This document shows, one piece after another, positions 1 to 15,500 of a stretch of 64,000 bases of DNA. Position numbers and translations under genes: made by a program. Position 1 is the stretch's first letter. Every line of letters starts with the position of its first letter. The notes under the pieces are model-generated. The model had not been told where the DNA came from. It worked only from the letters and a program-made list of their open reading frames with translations, and ran no database searches. The stretch covers positions 808,501-872,500 of the forward strand of contig OY727103.1 in NCBI GenBank assembly GCA_963402885.1, given 5' to 3'. The DNA is from Antedon bifida. Its lineage: Eukaryota; Echinodermata; Crinoidea; Comatulida; Antedonidae.

Positions 1-159
1 ACGCGCGCGTCAAACGTTTACGCGCGTGCCACCGACTTTGTACGCGCGCGTAAATGTTGTGAGTCGGATCTTGTAAAACGGTATTTGATTGATTGGATGA
101 TTATTTGAAAAAAATGTATTGATTACTTATTCATTTATAAATATTTAATTTAATTTCAG

Positions 160-599
160 CACGTCAGCGGCCAGCTCGTGTGGGAAGGTAATAAATTACA
201 AAAAGGAGCCACTTGAAGGGAGTTTTGTTGAGGAATTCTCTGGTGATGAGACCAACTGTGTATACAGGTTCATCGCACCACCAGGCAAATATGTTGTTGT
301 TGGTATCAGGGAAATGGACATTTTCTCTTCAGATATCAAAGAACGCGAAGACTGTAAATTACGGTTGAACGTAAGAGACACTCCAACAAACGGAGACAGA
401 GAACTCTTGCATGGATTCTGTACCAGTGAAGGAGTTAATTTACCAACATTCTTTCAGTCTTCGGACTCAAGGATTCAACTCGTTTACAAGGGTCAGTCCA
501 GTCGTACGGATGGACGTCTTGAAGTTCAATACGCTTTCGTTGATAGTCGTGAAGTTTACATGAAATCTATGGTAGCCTCAACCACAGCAGCAACGGATG
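160..599 (+). CDS. Gene A exon: CUB domain
   Basis: Acceptor AG at 158-159, donor at 600-601. The frame reads SSCGKVINYKKEPLEG, then TNCVYRFIAPPGKYVVV, DCKLRLNV, a C after HGF and IQLVYKG. This is the usual CUB layout: about 110 residues, four cysteines, a conserved Y-F core strand and a late hydrophobic LxVxY strand. CUB domains are extracellular and bind proteins or glycans. The exon begins in phase 2 and ends in phase 1, so at least one upstream exon is missing from the window. Confidence 0.8.
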
Positions 600-3500
600 G
601 TAAGTTTTCTTTTTCAACAAGAATGCAACGCACGAACGTACGCGCAACGCAAGTAGTTGGACCAATCACATGGATCATCGCCTGTGATTGGTCAAAAACT
701 CATGTTGCGTCTACGTATCGTACCTATTATTTCCTTTGGAGAATGTAAACCTGACTAATAAGATTAACAAAATGTTTTGTTTTTTATCTTAGTGGAGGAT
801 GACGTTGTTACTACACAGAATACAACACTTGAAATCATCACAGAAATTGTTGAAGGTAAAATTGTAACCTTTCAATATAAAATGCAATGTATACGCAACA
901 CACGTAGTTTGACCAATCACAGACGACATTTTCGAAGACCTGTTGCTTGTGATTGGTCAAACTTGTGTCGCATGTACGTCCAGCGTTGCATCCACTGGTG
1001 TCAGTAAAACTTTATCAATTTTTTTGTTATAGAACCTGAAGGTTGTGGTATCAGGGTATGTTATGAATTCTGCTCTAATGGTTATGAGAAAGATGAAAAT
1101 GGCTGTGAAACGTGTACTTGTCTACCAGGTAGGCTACTCTATCTATTATTACCATAAAGCCTGAGAGAATCATAAGCATTCTCTTGTATGTCTTTACTCT
1201 TGCCATGGCCATTTTAATTACCCGTCTGTCGGTCCACTTCTTGATGTTTTCAATCCAACCTGTTTTTATTCTCAGGAAACTTACTACATATAATATCCAT
1301 TCTGAAACCATACAAGAATAATAAAGTCCCTATTTCATTCTTTCCTAAAGTGTTTTTCAATTCCCCAACTTAATTCTCCTAATTCTTCCACTGTCAGTAA
1401 AACTTTATACATCTTTTTGGTATACTGTAGAACCTAAAAGCTGCGGTACCATAGTATGTTATGAAATCTGCATTGCTGGTTATGAGATAGATGAAAATGG
1501 TTGTGATACGTGTACATGTTTACCAAGTAAGTGCTGCTTAGGCCTTTGCAATATAATTTCCAAACTTGTTCTTAGTTTATTAAGGTTGATGAGTTTTTGC
1601 AACAATTGAGGAATATCCTAGTATTCCGATATATAATATATTTCCTGCTATGTTTCTTAATTTATAGTTCCTACAGAGGTAATTGAAGTTGACGCTATTG
1701 AAGTGGTTGACATGGTAACCGAAACAACCACTGTGGAAAGTTAGTATTGTACTTGTCTAAAATATCTTTAATTGTAAATAAAATTGTATTTGGAATTAGG
1801 ACGCAACGTATATGCACAGCAACAACAGATGTATGCGTAACGCAAGTGACGGTTCGCAAGAAGATCATGTTCTATGACATTGGCAAAATGACGTCGCGTG
1901 TGCGTCCAGTTGTGCGGTGCGTCTAATTACGTCGCGTGTGCGTCCAGTTGTGCGGTGCGTCTAATTACGTCGCGTGTGCGTCCAATTACGTCGCGTGTGC
2001 GTCCAATTACGTCGCATGTGCGTCCAGTTGCGTCGCGTGTGCGTCCAGTTGTGTGTTGCGTTTTATAGTGGGAAGCACTTACCATGATTTTCCAATTTAA
2101 TTTAAGTATAATTAAAAATAATTAATTTTCGTTTTGGTATAGAACCAGGTTGCGGTATCAGAGTATGTTATGGATACTGCCATAATGGTTATGAGAAAGA
2201 TGAACATGGCTGTGATACATGTACATGTCTACCAGGTAAAACAATTTCAGCCTTATATTTTTCGTTGCGTTATATTTTGGAAACCAATGTTAAGGGACCC
2301 TTGATGTTTGAAAATCCAGTATTCTTATCAATGATATGGATGAGTATTTTAAGTTGGGCCTTGTTTGAGTCGAAGTTATGTTAATTGAACATAATATTGG
2401 ACCATTATAATGATTATTATGTTTTATGCTTAAGTACAATGTGAACCAATTCCGTTGCTATGCAAGGCGTTCTGTGCTCTTGGAAACAATGTTGATGAAG
2501 ATGGCTGTGAAATATGCAGATGCAAGGAAGATCCGCAGAGTAAGAAACAAATTTATTTGTATACATAAAAGATGTAGTACTTTGAGACTAAGAAGCAACA
2601 CAAAATAATACACATTTTAAGTCTCAAAAGAAAGTACACACACATCAATGTGAATATACAAAGAACATTTATTAATGTTTGCAGACCCCGGTTGTCCAGC
2701 TCTCATTTGTCCATCTGAATGTGACCACGGAAAAGAAGTTGATGAAAACAACTGTGAGACCTGCGTATGCTTAGACCCACCAGGTACGCATATAGTTTAA
2801 ATTATTATTACGTCATTTTGACACTAGTATTGTTTGTGTACCAGCACTTTTCTATTACATTTTTTTTTGGTGAAAAGTCAAAACCTCAGAAAGAAGATTG
2901 ACTACATTCAAATATCTAATATTATTCTTGGTATGTTACTTAATTTATAGTTCCTACAGAAGTAATTGAAACTGTTACTGAAATAGTTGGCATGGCAACC
3001 GAACAAGTAACTGTGGAAGGTTAGTATTGTACTTAGTATCTGATGTGGTGTCAAATATAACTTTAATTTCCAATTAAGACGCGAAACGCATCATCGATAT
3101 GTAACGTCACTAAAATGACTGTGTGCGTCGCGTGTACGCGCAGTAGTTGCGTTGTGCTTACGTCAGTAAACTTTTTCGTTATAGAAGCTGAAGGTTGCGG
3201 TATCAGAATATGTTATGAAATCTGCCTTACTGGTTATGAGAAAGATGAAAATGGTTGTGATACGTGCACATGTTTACCAGGTAAATTTCTAATTAAAACG
3301 CAACGTATGCGCAACGCAACAATGTTGTACAACGTCACTTGTGATTGGTTCGTTTGCGTCACGTGTACGCGCAGTAGTTGCGTTGTGCTCGTCCCATGTT
3401 TAATACTACGATCTTCCAATTTTCCACTGACGTCAGTGACACTTTTTTTGTGTTTAGAATCTGAAGGTTGCGGTATCAGAATATGTTATGGAATCTGCCT

Positions 3501-6500
3501 TAATGGTTATGAGAAAGATAAAAATGGCTGTGACACATGTACATGTCTACCAGGTAAATACAACGTATCCATATTTTAAAAATAAGTTCTATATTGAACG
3601 ATTTGATAACCCAGTTACCTGAAATTCACCTTACACTATAGCACGCATATTAATACATTTTCTTTTTAGAACTTACTAATTACATCACACTTATACATAT
3701 CACATATTATACATATCACATATTATTATTATTATTGAGATCAAAGTGAAATTGAATATATAACCCATATCACCCATGACACACGTATAAGTACTCAATG
3801 AAACAGACATTCTTGACATGGCATTAAAGATGTCCTGCCTAATATTTACTTTATTAAGTGATTAGATACACCCTGGTATCACAGTAAGCTACCTTAGATT
3901 ATGATAACCTACACATTCTTAACGCATTCTTAACCGCTGTTATAAAGAAAGATACCCGACTGTGTTTGTTTTATTAAAATGATTAAAGAGTCTACGTCAA
4001 CGTAGTTAATATATAGGCTTAGTATCCAATGCATTATCTATCTCATCTCATCTCATAGCCTATTTCACCCACTATTATATCTATACTTTAGTTTAAAGAG
4101 CTGACATCGACGCAGTTAATAACCGTAGTACAGTATTATAGGCCTAGTGATATTTGTCCAATTCACTATACTTAGTTTAAAACACACCGAATTTAAAGAA
4201 TAGTACAGAATAGTACTAGGATGTAAATCATGGATTAATGAATAGAATCTATGGTCATGATCCAATGCTATATAATGGCCAATTTTAGTACATTTTCTTT
4301 TTTCCAAGTGCAGTAGGCCTAGAATTACTGGTTTACTATCAATTAACTACATAGCAAATATATTATCGAAACCAGAGGAAAACGTTTTTAGTATTTCACA
4401 ATCCTACAGTTCGTTTCGCAAACCACTGTACTTTGTTTTTGACTTATTTACTGGACAATGAAAATTAACTTTTAAATAATTTATTTGGATCCTAATGAAA
4501 TAATTTCACTTTAAATGTTAAAAAAGCAAAAACGCTTAAACATCCACTGTTTTGAATGAAGTAGTTATGTTTAAAAACATTAATGTGTCATAAAGCCAAT
4601 GTCCTGTGGCTATTCGTTATATACTTTACTACACCGTGTAACCCACATAACATTCCGGGCATACTAACACGATTGAATACTAAAATATAATACTATACAC
4701 AAGTTCCATCGAGACCCCTGCAGCAAATTTCCTTTCTTCACCTCAACTTTCTTAAGCATAGAATTATATGGATGACCTATAAAAACTACCATGCTTTATA
4801 TATACACTAATATGCACTATTATATATTATATTATATTTTATTTTTATAACACACCCTTCACCCGCCATATCAGGTATTTGATAGGCTGTTATGGCTCTA
4901 AAAAATATTGAGTTAATATAGACATAGGCCTATAACATTAAAATACTCAGACACACTATGATAAACTGCCAAAATGAGATATGAAAATGAAATTAATTTT
5001 ACCCTCTTAAAAATGTATTCTTTTCGAATTAATTTGTATTATTTTACTGCTTAGGAGTAGAACCTACCGATGAACCTACAGTGGATGTTGTGACAGAGAT
5101 TGTGGAAACTATTACAATTGAAGGTAACCTAACTTTATTATACAAGAATTGTCTAATTCTATCACTTTTCTAACGTAAAATTCATACTTTTTCTTCCACG
5201 GGCGAATTGTAATTAGGAGTAATTTACATATGTTGCTCCGCCTACTTTGAACTGCGCATGTGTAATTATGCACATAACTTTTCTCTTTTTCGTATACTTG
5301 GTGTAGCGACGTGTAAACATTATTTACCCGCTTAGAGCATTAGAAAGCCTAGCAAAAATACATTAAATCGAAGGACTGAACATCAGCAATAAATAACAAG
5401 CATGTTCAAGTGTTGCAAATAGCATTATTAGTGCCTTTTGTAAATAATATTAGGTAGAAAACTAGCCGTAGACTAGGCCTAGGCCTATCCAAGATTCGCA
5501 TACGAGAGGTAATTTCCAATAACTCCGCAGTCAGTGTCATGGAGTACCGGTACACACGTGGGTTTGGCGGGATGAGATACTATATCTGGTGGTGGTATAG
5601 AAAAGGGACATGGTGGCTAACTAATTTCAACTTAGTTGACAGAAAGATGATGGACTTTGTCATTAGAAATGGAGTATGGTTATTGTGTTATATTATACAA
5701 TATTGATGATGTATACTTGATGTGTTCCAATCATTTTATTTATTTTTACTTTTGTTTATTATATAGAGCACAGTTGTCCCACTATTGTATGCTATGTATA
5801 TTGTCCAGGGGGCTATGCAAAGGATGATAATAACTGTACAACCTGTACCTGTATTGAAGGTAGTATGAGAAATATAATGTTATACAAAAACTAATAATAG
5901 TAATACTGTATATATATAACATAATAATCACATGCTCGAGTATAACCCCACCGTCTAGTTATACTATACTCAGTATTCTTACACAGTACAGTATATTTAC
6001 AATAATATATACAAAAATTATTAACATGCATATTTTTTCAATTTTTTTTCATAGTTTTTATTGAACCGCCATCTGAAGTCAGTGCCGAGCTAAATGATAA
6101 TGTGGTGGTCCTGCAATGGAAAAAGTCAACCTCTGACGTGGACCGTTACGTCGTACAATACCTCACTCAATATCACGACTTAGGATGGCAGCAGATTGCT
6201 TCGGTTTCGGCAAACTTTACTAGCACTATCATCAGTGTTTTGCCGGGGCTTGAATATACATTCCGTGTCGTAGCAGAGAGTGCTATTGGTCGATCAAAAC
6301 CAAGTAAAGTCTCCAACGTAATCACCACACCTCCAGGAATTCCAGGTCAAAATCCTCAAAATGTTAATGTTAGATTTGCAGAAGATTCTCTAATTACCAG
6401 TTGGGATGTAAGTATTCTAAGGATGAACTTAACATTATGTTTTAGCACAAAGTCTTAAGTAGGCGGAGCTCAAAGGACAGCTTTTATATTCCTAGAACTT

Positions 6501-9500
6501 CAACATTATGAAATAAAACATTTAAATGGGATTTTAAAATCGATCAAGATGTCAGTGGCATCAAAAGAGAATTGGCATTTAAAATATTGTTTTTTTTTGT
6601 CTTCAAGGTTGTCAGTCCTCTCTATTACGGAGGTTCAGATATGCAGTATATCCTGTCCATCATGTCGTTGACATCTGGACAAAGTTGGACCTTTAACGTG
6701 ACCTCCTCGGCTTCTTCCTACACCCTCAGTGGCATCGATGTATCAGAGAGTTTCTCTGTCACCTTGCAGTCGTCCAATTTAATTGGTTCCGGTCCAGTTC
6801 CAGCACCATTGGAATCCAGTAAGTTTAACTTGAAACTTATTTCTTTATGTTAGACATATTTTTACCTGTTTACACTTTTACATTTCATTTTAAAATGGGT
6901 ATGTTTATTTGATTTTCTTTACTAATGTTCTTATTTTTTTGTAGGTGCTCCTCAACCACCATCTAACGTCAATGCTGAACTACGTGAAGCTAACGTCGTT
7001 TTCGTGGAATGGAAGAAGTCAACCTCTGATGTGGATCGTTACATCGTACAATACCTCACTCAATATCACGACTTAGGATGGCAGCAGATTGCATCAGTTT
7101 CAGGAGATGTTAATAGCACTGATTTCAATGTTTTGCCAGGGCTGAAATACACGTTTCGCGTCTTAGCAGAGAATGAAAACGGTAAATCCAAACCAAGTGA
7201 AGTCTCCAACGTAATCACCACAGCTCCTGGTGTTCCTGGCCGAAATCCTGAGAAGATTGACATCAGCTTTTCAGAGCACTCTCTTAACATTGGTTGGTCT
7301 GTGAGTAAAATAGAATAGTGTATTATTTTAAGTGATTAGTATTGCAATAACTACATATGCTAAGACAATTTCTGTTTTATTTACTGTTTTTAGTTGCTAT
7401 TAAAAAAAAAAAACTTCTAATAATATGAACATTTTATTGATATTGTTTTCTAGGCTATTAGTCCACTGTATTCTGGCAGTTCTGGTGTTGGATATATTCT
7501 TACAATAGTGTCACTGACCTCTGGTCAAACTTGGACATTTAATGTGTCACATTCAACTACGTCTTACACATTGAAAGGCATCGACACATCTGACAGTTAT
7601 TCGGTCACTCTTCAATCCTTTAATTCCATTGGATCAGGTCCAGTTCCCTTGCCTTCTGAATCTGGTAAGTTTACCATAATTGTTTTTTAAACATGGCTGA
7701 AAGATCATCTCATTTAATGTTTAAATTGATTAAATGATTTCCAATGTTACTATAGGTGTTCCTCAGTCTCCATCTAATGTCCGAGGCAAACTGCAAGAAA
7801 GTGATGTTGTGTTCTTACAGTGGGACCAATCATCTTCCTATGTATACCGCTATATCATTGAGTATCGTACTCAATATCACGACTTAGGATGGCAACAGAT
7901 TACAAAAGCACCTGGCAGTACAAATAGCACGTTAATCTATGTCCTACCAGGACTTGTTTACACATTCCGCATATTTGCTGAGAATGATAACGGTCGATCC
8001 GAGCCAAGTTCAGTGTCAAACATCGTCAGCACAGCCCCAGGAGCTCCAGGTCAAAATCCTAAAAACATTAAATTCAGTTTTACAGGAGACTCGCTCTTGA
8101 TTACATGGAGTGTAAGTATGAACTTAAAAGTGTATTTGATTTTTACAGAACTTAAACAGAAGTTAATAAAAGATGTTTATAATCATCTGATGTTACATGT
8201 ATTAATCCCCATTCCATTTTATGTTTACATTTTCAGGCCATTAGTCCACTCTATCAAGGACATTCAGATGCACAATACAACCTAACCATTACATCATCAT
8301 CATCTCATCGAGTTTGGAAATACTCTTTGTCGCCCTCAACTACAAACTATGTTCTTAGCAACATTGATACTTCTGAAGATTTTTCTGTGTCAATTCAAAC
8401 CGTGAATCCATTGGGATCTGGTCCACCACCAGCTAGTGGAGTTCGTAAGTCTACTGATTTCTTATCATTGTGTATTATGGTCTTTAGTTATGAATCGAAA
8501 TAATAATACCAATTGATTTCACAAAAAAATCATACCGCTCCGAACAAGGTTTAAATTTAGCTTTTTCTTTTGTTGTTCTTTTTTAGTTGTTGTTATTCCT
8601 AAAGTTGATGTAGTGCCAACAGCAAAATCGGATGGCATACCAGTTACTGTGTCAGGTATTAATAAGCAATCACTTAAGCTATCAATATCAAGCCTGTAAC
8701 CAAAAGACGGATTGAGGAGGGATTCTAGCACATCTCATAATGAGTTTTTACTCTTTTGTGGAAAAATAACCTTGCTTACGCACTACTACCAAATATAATG
8801 GAAATAATTATTTAAAACAAGATTTTAATTAACATTTGGGTCTTAACCCTGATTTTTACATAATCTATTTAATCTTATTTATTTAGAATCATCTGAATGT
8901 GGTATTCGTGTGTGTTATGGATTCTGCCCAGGTGTATATGAAATTGATGATAATGGCTGTTATACCTGTAACTGTCTCCCAGGTAACCGAGTACTCCATT
9001 TTGAAATAGACTTTAAACTGATTGAGTGAAGTGGTAATTGCCAGCATGTTGCATGATGAACTTTGCATGCTGAACTTACAAGCTCTTAAATACCTAAACT
9101 TCAACCTGTATACAGTTTATTACATAACTTATTCAATATCTTATTTTTTGTCTTTGTTGTTGAAGGTGCCACTTTGGAACCAGTAACAGAAGACGGTAGG
9201 TGAAGATTTTTAATGTTTAACAAATTAAAAACTCAACATTTTTTCTCTATCCACTCACATGCCAAATTTGGTAGATTGGTAGATTAACAATTACTGATTG
9301 AGGTTTCTTTTATGTTTTCAAATCTTCAAATCGTTTATTTGTGTACAGAACCTTTGGTTATGTTGGTTAATTGCGTGTTATAAATATCTGCATATTATTT
9401 TTTTTATAGGCAAATGTGGCTCGATTGTTTGTTACGCTGAATGTTCAAATGGCTACGCTACAGATGAAAATGATTGTGTAACTTGTGACTGTTTGCCTGG

Positions 9501-12500
9501 TAAGCACATTCACTTTTTAATTAAGCAGTGTAGCACCAACAACACTATTACCACACTGTTACCACACTGTTACAGTACTATTACAACAATGTTACAACAC
9601 TGTTATAACACTATTACAACAATGTTACAACAATGTTATGAAAATGTTACAATACTGTTACAACAATACCACACTGTTACAACAATGTTACAACACTGTT
9701 ACAACACTGTTACAACAATACCACACTGTTAGAACACTGTTACAACAATGTTACAACACTGTTACAACAGTGTTACAACACTGTTACAACAATACCACAC
9801 TGTTAGAACACTGTTACAACAATGTTACAACAATGTTACAACACTGTTACAACAGTGTTACAACACTGTTACAACAATACCACACTGTTAGAACACTGTT
9901 ACAACACTGTTACAACAATGTTACAACACTGTTACAACAATGTTACAACAATGTTACAACACTGTTACAATAATACCACACTGTTACAACAATGTTAGAA
10001 CACTGTTACAACAATGTTACAATACTGTTACAACAATACCACACTGTTAGAACAATGTTACAACACTGTTACAACAATGTTACAACATTGTTACAGCAAC
10101 AGCAAGCAACGGTGCTGCTACAACACAGCTATAGTACTGATACAGCACAGCTAGTACTGCTAAAGCACAGCTATAGTATAGTACTGCTACAGCACAGCTA
10201 TAGCTCTGCTTGTACTGCTATAGCACAACTAAAATACTTCTCCAGCACAACTATAGTACTGCTACACACTGTAGTACTATTTTTCAAAGCCATATACAGT
10301 TTTGATAGTAATGTGTAATAAGGCAGAATACGAATGACATTAAATTAGATGATTATTTTCTTCATTAACTTTCAAAAGATGATGGTGCGACTGTTACGGA
10401 TTTTGAGGTTGAAATGGTAACTGAAATAGCTGGAGAAGTAGACGGAGGTAAAGTAAAAATAATTGACAAAAAGTGCATGGAAGCTGATTTAATGTTTCAC
10501 AGTGTGTAATGATCATATTTGTATATGCTTTCAGATACTGATTGTGGTGTTGTTATTTGTTATGGAATATGTACTGACGGTTACCTCCTAGATGACCGTG
10601 GCTGTTACACATGCCAATGCTTACCAGGTACTTTTACAATTTTGTTACTTTTCTAAAAGACAACATTAAATTAAAGTAAGTTATTTTTGTATGAATAAGA
10701 AAAAAACTACTAAAAGAATGCTAAATAAAGGCAACATTTAATATTTTAACAGCTCCTACCAAGATACCAGTTGAAGAGGTCACTCAACCTACGGATCAAG
10801 TTACAGTGGAAGGTAAGTCTCATTTAGTACGATCTTAAATAAATTACATGTTTGCCCTACTTGTGATTGTCTGCCAGGTATGTTTAAAAATCAGATGTGT
10901 TCCATTTATATCTTTCAAAAGCGGGTAGTGCGCACCCTAAAAGCTACCCCCTGAATCACATTAATTTTAAATTGATCAATGTCTGGCTGTTTATTTGTAG
11001 AAGACGATGAAGTTGTTCCAACCCCAGGGACTAAAGGAGTTTCATCTTCAGGAGCTGAATTTGAAATCGTAACTGAAGAGAGATATGAATCAGTCACTGT
11101 AGAAGGTAGGAAACCATTACAGAAATAACCAAATGTGTGCTGTTTTTTTGTAATTGTAAAAAAATAATCTTTTTAATGTATTTGCTCCGATTTATTTTTT
11201 TTAAATGTAAGAACCCGAGGATTGTGGTATCAGAGTATGTTATGGTTCATGCCTAGCTGGATATGCTAAAGATGACAGAGGCTGTTTTACTTGTGAATGC
11301 CTACCAGGTAATCATATTGTTAACATCATGACGAGTTCAGGTTATCCACGGAAATGCAACATGCACTACGTTAAAAATCTCTGATTTCCTTTTTTTATGT
11401 TAGAACCCGAGGATTGTGGTACCAGAGTATGTTACGGTTCATGCCTAGCTGGATATGCTAAAGATGACAATGGCTGTTTTACTTGTGAATGTCTACCAGG
11501 TAATCATATTGTTATCATCATGCCTCATTATTATAACATACTAAATTCAGAAACACTTGCGCATAAGTACACCATCTGTCTATTCCATCCATCTATTCCA
11601 TCCACCTATTCCATCACCAGCTAGTGGAGTTCGTAAGTCTACTGATTTCTTATCATTGTGTATTATGGTCTTTAGTTATGAATCGAAATAATAATACCAA
11701 TTGATTTCACAAAAAAATCATACCGCTCCGAACAAGGTTTAAATTTAGCTTTTTCTTTTGTTGTTCTTTTTTAGTTGTTGTTATTCCTAAAGTTGATGTA
11801 GTGCCAACAGCAAAATCGGATGGCATACCAGTTACTGTGTCAGGTATTAATAAGCAATCACTTAAGCTATCAATATCAAGCCTGTAACCAAAAGACGGAT
11901 TGAGGAGGGATTCTAGCACATCTCATAATGAGTTTTTACTCTTTTGTGGAAAAATAACCTTGCTTACGCACTACTACCAAATATAATGGAAATAATTATT
12001 TAAAACAAGATTTTAATTAACATTTGGGTCTTAACCCTGATTTTTACATAATCTATTTAATCTTATTTATTTAGAATCATCTGAATGTGGTATTCGTGTG
12101 TGTTATGGATTCTGCCCAGGTGTATATGAAATTGATGATAATGGCTGTTATACCTGTAACTGTCTCCCAGGTAACCGAGTACTCCATTTTGAAATAGACT
12201 TTAAACTGATTGAGTGAAGTGGTAATTGCCAGCATGTTGCATGATGAACTTTGCATGCTGAACTTACAAGCTCTTAAATACCTAAACTTCAACCTGTATA
12301 CAGTTTATTACATAACTTATTCAATATCTTATTTTTTGTCTTTGTTGTTGAAGGTGCCACTTTGGAACCAGTAACAGAAGACGGTAGGTGAAGATTTTTA
12401 ATGTTTAACAAATTAAAAACTCAACATTTTTTCTCTATCCACTCACATGCCAAATTTGGTAGATTGGTAGATTAACAATTACTGATTGAGGTTTCTTTTA

Positions 12501-15500
12501 TGTTTTCAAATCTTCAAATCGTTTATTTGTGTACAGAACCTTTGGTTATGTTGGTTAATTGCGTGTTATAAATATCTGCATATTATTTTTTTTATAGGCA
12601 AATGTGGCTCGATTGTTTGTTACGCTGAATGTTCAAATGGCTACGCTACAGATGAAAATGATTGTGTAACTTGTGACTGTTTGCCTGGTAAGCACATTCA
12701 CTTTTTAATTAAGCAGTGTAGCACCAACAACACTATTACCACACTGTTACCACACTGTTACAGTACTATTACAACAATGTTACAACACTGTTATAACACT
12801 ATTACAACAATGTTACAACAATGTTATGAAAATGTTACAATACTGTTACAACAATACCACACTGTTACAACAATGTTACAACACTGTTACAACACTGTTA
12901 CAACAATACCACACTGTTAGAACACTGTTACAACAATGTTACAACACTGTTACAACAGTGTTACAACACTGTTACAACAATACCACACTGTTAGAACACT
13001 GTTACAACAATGTTACAACAATGTTACAACACTGTTACAACAGTGTTACAACAATACCACACTGTTAGAACACTGTTACAACAATGTTACAACAATGTTA
13101 CAACACTGTTACAACAATGTTACAACAATGTTACAACACTGTTACAACACTGTTACAATAATACCACACTGTTACAACAATGTTAGAACACTGTTACAAC
13201 AATGTTACAATACTTTTACAACAATACCACACTGTTGAACACTGTTACAACAATGTTACAACACTGTTACAACAATACCACACTGTTAGAACACTGTTAG
13301 AACAATGTTACAACACTGTTACAACAATGTTACAACATTGTTACAGGAACAGCAAGCAACGGTGCTGCTACAACACAGCTATAGTACTGATACAGCACAG
13401 CTAGTACTGCTAAAGCACAGCTATAGTATAGTACTGCTACAGCACAGCTATAGCTCTGCTTGTACTGCTATAGCACAACTAAAATACTTCTCCAGCACAA
13501 CTATAGTACTGCTACACACTGTAGTACTATTTTTCAAAGCCATATACAGTTTTGATAGTAATGTGTAATAAGGCAGAATACGAATGACATTAAATTAGAT
13601 GATTATTTTCTTCATTAACTTTCAAAAGATGATGGTGCGACTGTTACGGATTTTGAGGTTGAAATGGTAACTGAAATAGCTGGAGAAGTAGACGGAGGTA
13701 AAGTAAAAATAATTGACAAAAAGTGCATGGAAGCTGATTTAATGTTTCACAGTGTGTAATGATCATATTTGTATATGCTTTCAGATACTGATTGTGGTGT
13801 TGTTATTTGTTATGGAATATGTACTGACGGTTACATCCTAGATGACCGTGGCTGTTACACATGCCAATGCTTACCAGGTACTTTTACAATTTTGTTACTT
13901 TTCTAAAAGACAACATTAAATTAAAGTAAGTTATTTTTGTATGAATAAGAAAAAAACTACTAAAAGAATGCTAAATAAAGGCAACATTTAATATTTTAAC
14001 AGCTCCTACCAAGATACCAGTTGAAGAGGTCACTCAACCTACGGATCAAGTTACAGTGGAAGGTAAGTCTCATTTAGTACGATCTTAAATAAATTACATG
14101 TTTGCCCTACTTGTGATTGTCTGCCAGGTATGTTTAAAAATCAGATGTGTTCCATTTATATCTTTCAAAAGCGGTTTGTGCGCACCCTAAAAGCTACCCC
14201 CTGAATCACATTAATTTTAAATTGATCAATGTCTGGCTGTTTATTTGTAGAAGACGATGAAGTTGTTCCAACCCCAGGGACTAAAGGAGTTTCATCTTCA
14301 GGAGCTGAATTTGAAATCGTAACTGAAGAGAGATATGAATCAGTCACTGTAGAAGGTAGGAAACCATTACAGAAATAACCAAATGTGTGCTGTTTTTTTG
14401 TAATTGTAAAAAAATAATCTTTTTAATGTATTTGCTCCGATTTATTTTTTTTAAATGTAAGAACCCGAGGATTGTGGTATCAGAGTATGTTATGGTTCAT
14501 GCCTAGCTGGATATGCTAAAGATGACAGAGGCTGTTTTACTTGTGAATGCCTACCAGGTAATCATATTGTTAACATCATGACGAGTTCAGGTTATCCACG
14601 GAAATGCAACATGCACTACGTTAAAAATCTCTGATTTCCTTTTTTTATGTTAGAACCCGAGGATTGTGGTACCAGAGTATGTTACGGTTCATGCCTAGCT
14701 GGATATGCTAAAGATGACAATGGCTGTTTTACTTGTGAATGTCTACCAGGTAATCATATTGTTATCATCATGCCTCATTATTATAACATACTAAATTCAG
14801 AAACACTTGCGCATAAGTACACCATCTGTCTATTCCATCCATCTATTCCATCCACCTATTCCATCCATCTATTCCATTCATATATTCCATCCAAGTAAAA
14901 TAATTGTACGCATGCTAGGACATTTCTTAACTTAACAGTTTTGGCGGAGTTCAGGCAATGACCAGTGACACAATATGTCTAGGTCGTAGAATGTCAAATG
15001 TTTTATTGATAGAAGCTGGAAATTAGTAGCACATAGTACTGTAAAACTTATAATCCAGTATTCATACAATCACAGCAGTTGCTAACTTTTTGATGCTCTT
15101 TTTTGGTAGACGTTCCAACTCAAGAAGCAGATGAAGTAACAGCAACGATTCAAAAAGAAGTTGAACAAGTCACTGAAGAACAAGGTAATATATCACTACA
15201 TAAATAACCAGACCTGGGCTGTATGATATTATTTTGTTTCAAAGGAACAAAGGAATCAACTTGACATTTAAAGTTACATTAATGTTATTTTTATTCGCAG
15301 CTGCTCTGTGTGCTGGTTTTTACGTCATCTGTATATTTCAAAGAACCTGTGAGTTTGGTTATGATTTTGATGATGGTGATTGCTATGCATGTAAATGTAA
15401 AGAACAACCAGAAGGTAGGAACCTTATTGTTATCTCATCTGATAACCTTTAACATCAGTTGAATATTTCAGTGTAGGTTGGCCAATCATAATCCTGCTAA

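Larger units (their letters stand above)
8427..14864 (+). repeat. 3.2-kb tandem segmental duplication inside gene A
   Basis: Copy 1 is 8427-11614 and copy 2 is 11615 to about 14864. The junction at 11611-11616 joins intronic CCATCTATT-type sequence to the tail of FN3 exon 8237-8444 through a few bases of shared CCA/CACC sequence. Outside the minisatellite the copies differ at only a few sites by eye (exon 25 codon; a few bases near 10922-10927 against 14174-14179). It is either a very recent duplication or a haplotype artefact of assembly; the different minisatellite lengths fit either. Confidence 0.9.

Noticed and set aside
8519-9104. Minus-strand frames of 70-71 residues, repeated at 11707-12292
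   Set aside because: Antisense of the linker and antistasin exons; duplicated only because the locus is duplicated.
9298-10318. Asparagine/threonine/glutamine-rich repeat protein (CYNNVTTLLQ)
   Set aside because: The frame starts in intron, includes the antistasin exon 9410-9499 and then reads through its donor into an 11-bp minisatellite.
9530-13350. CRISPR-like repeat arrays
   Set aside because: Units are contiguous without unique spacers, and the window is eukaryotic.
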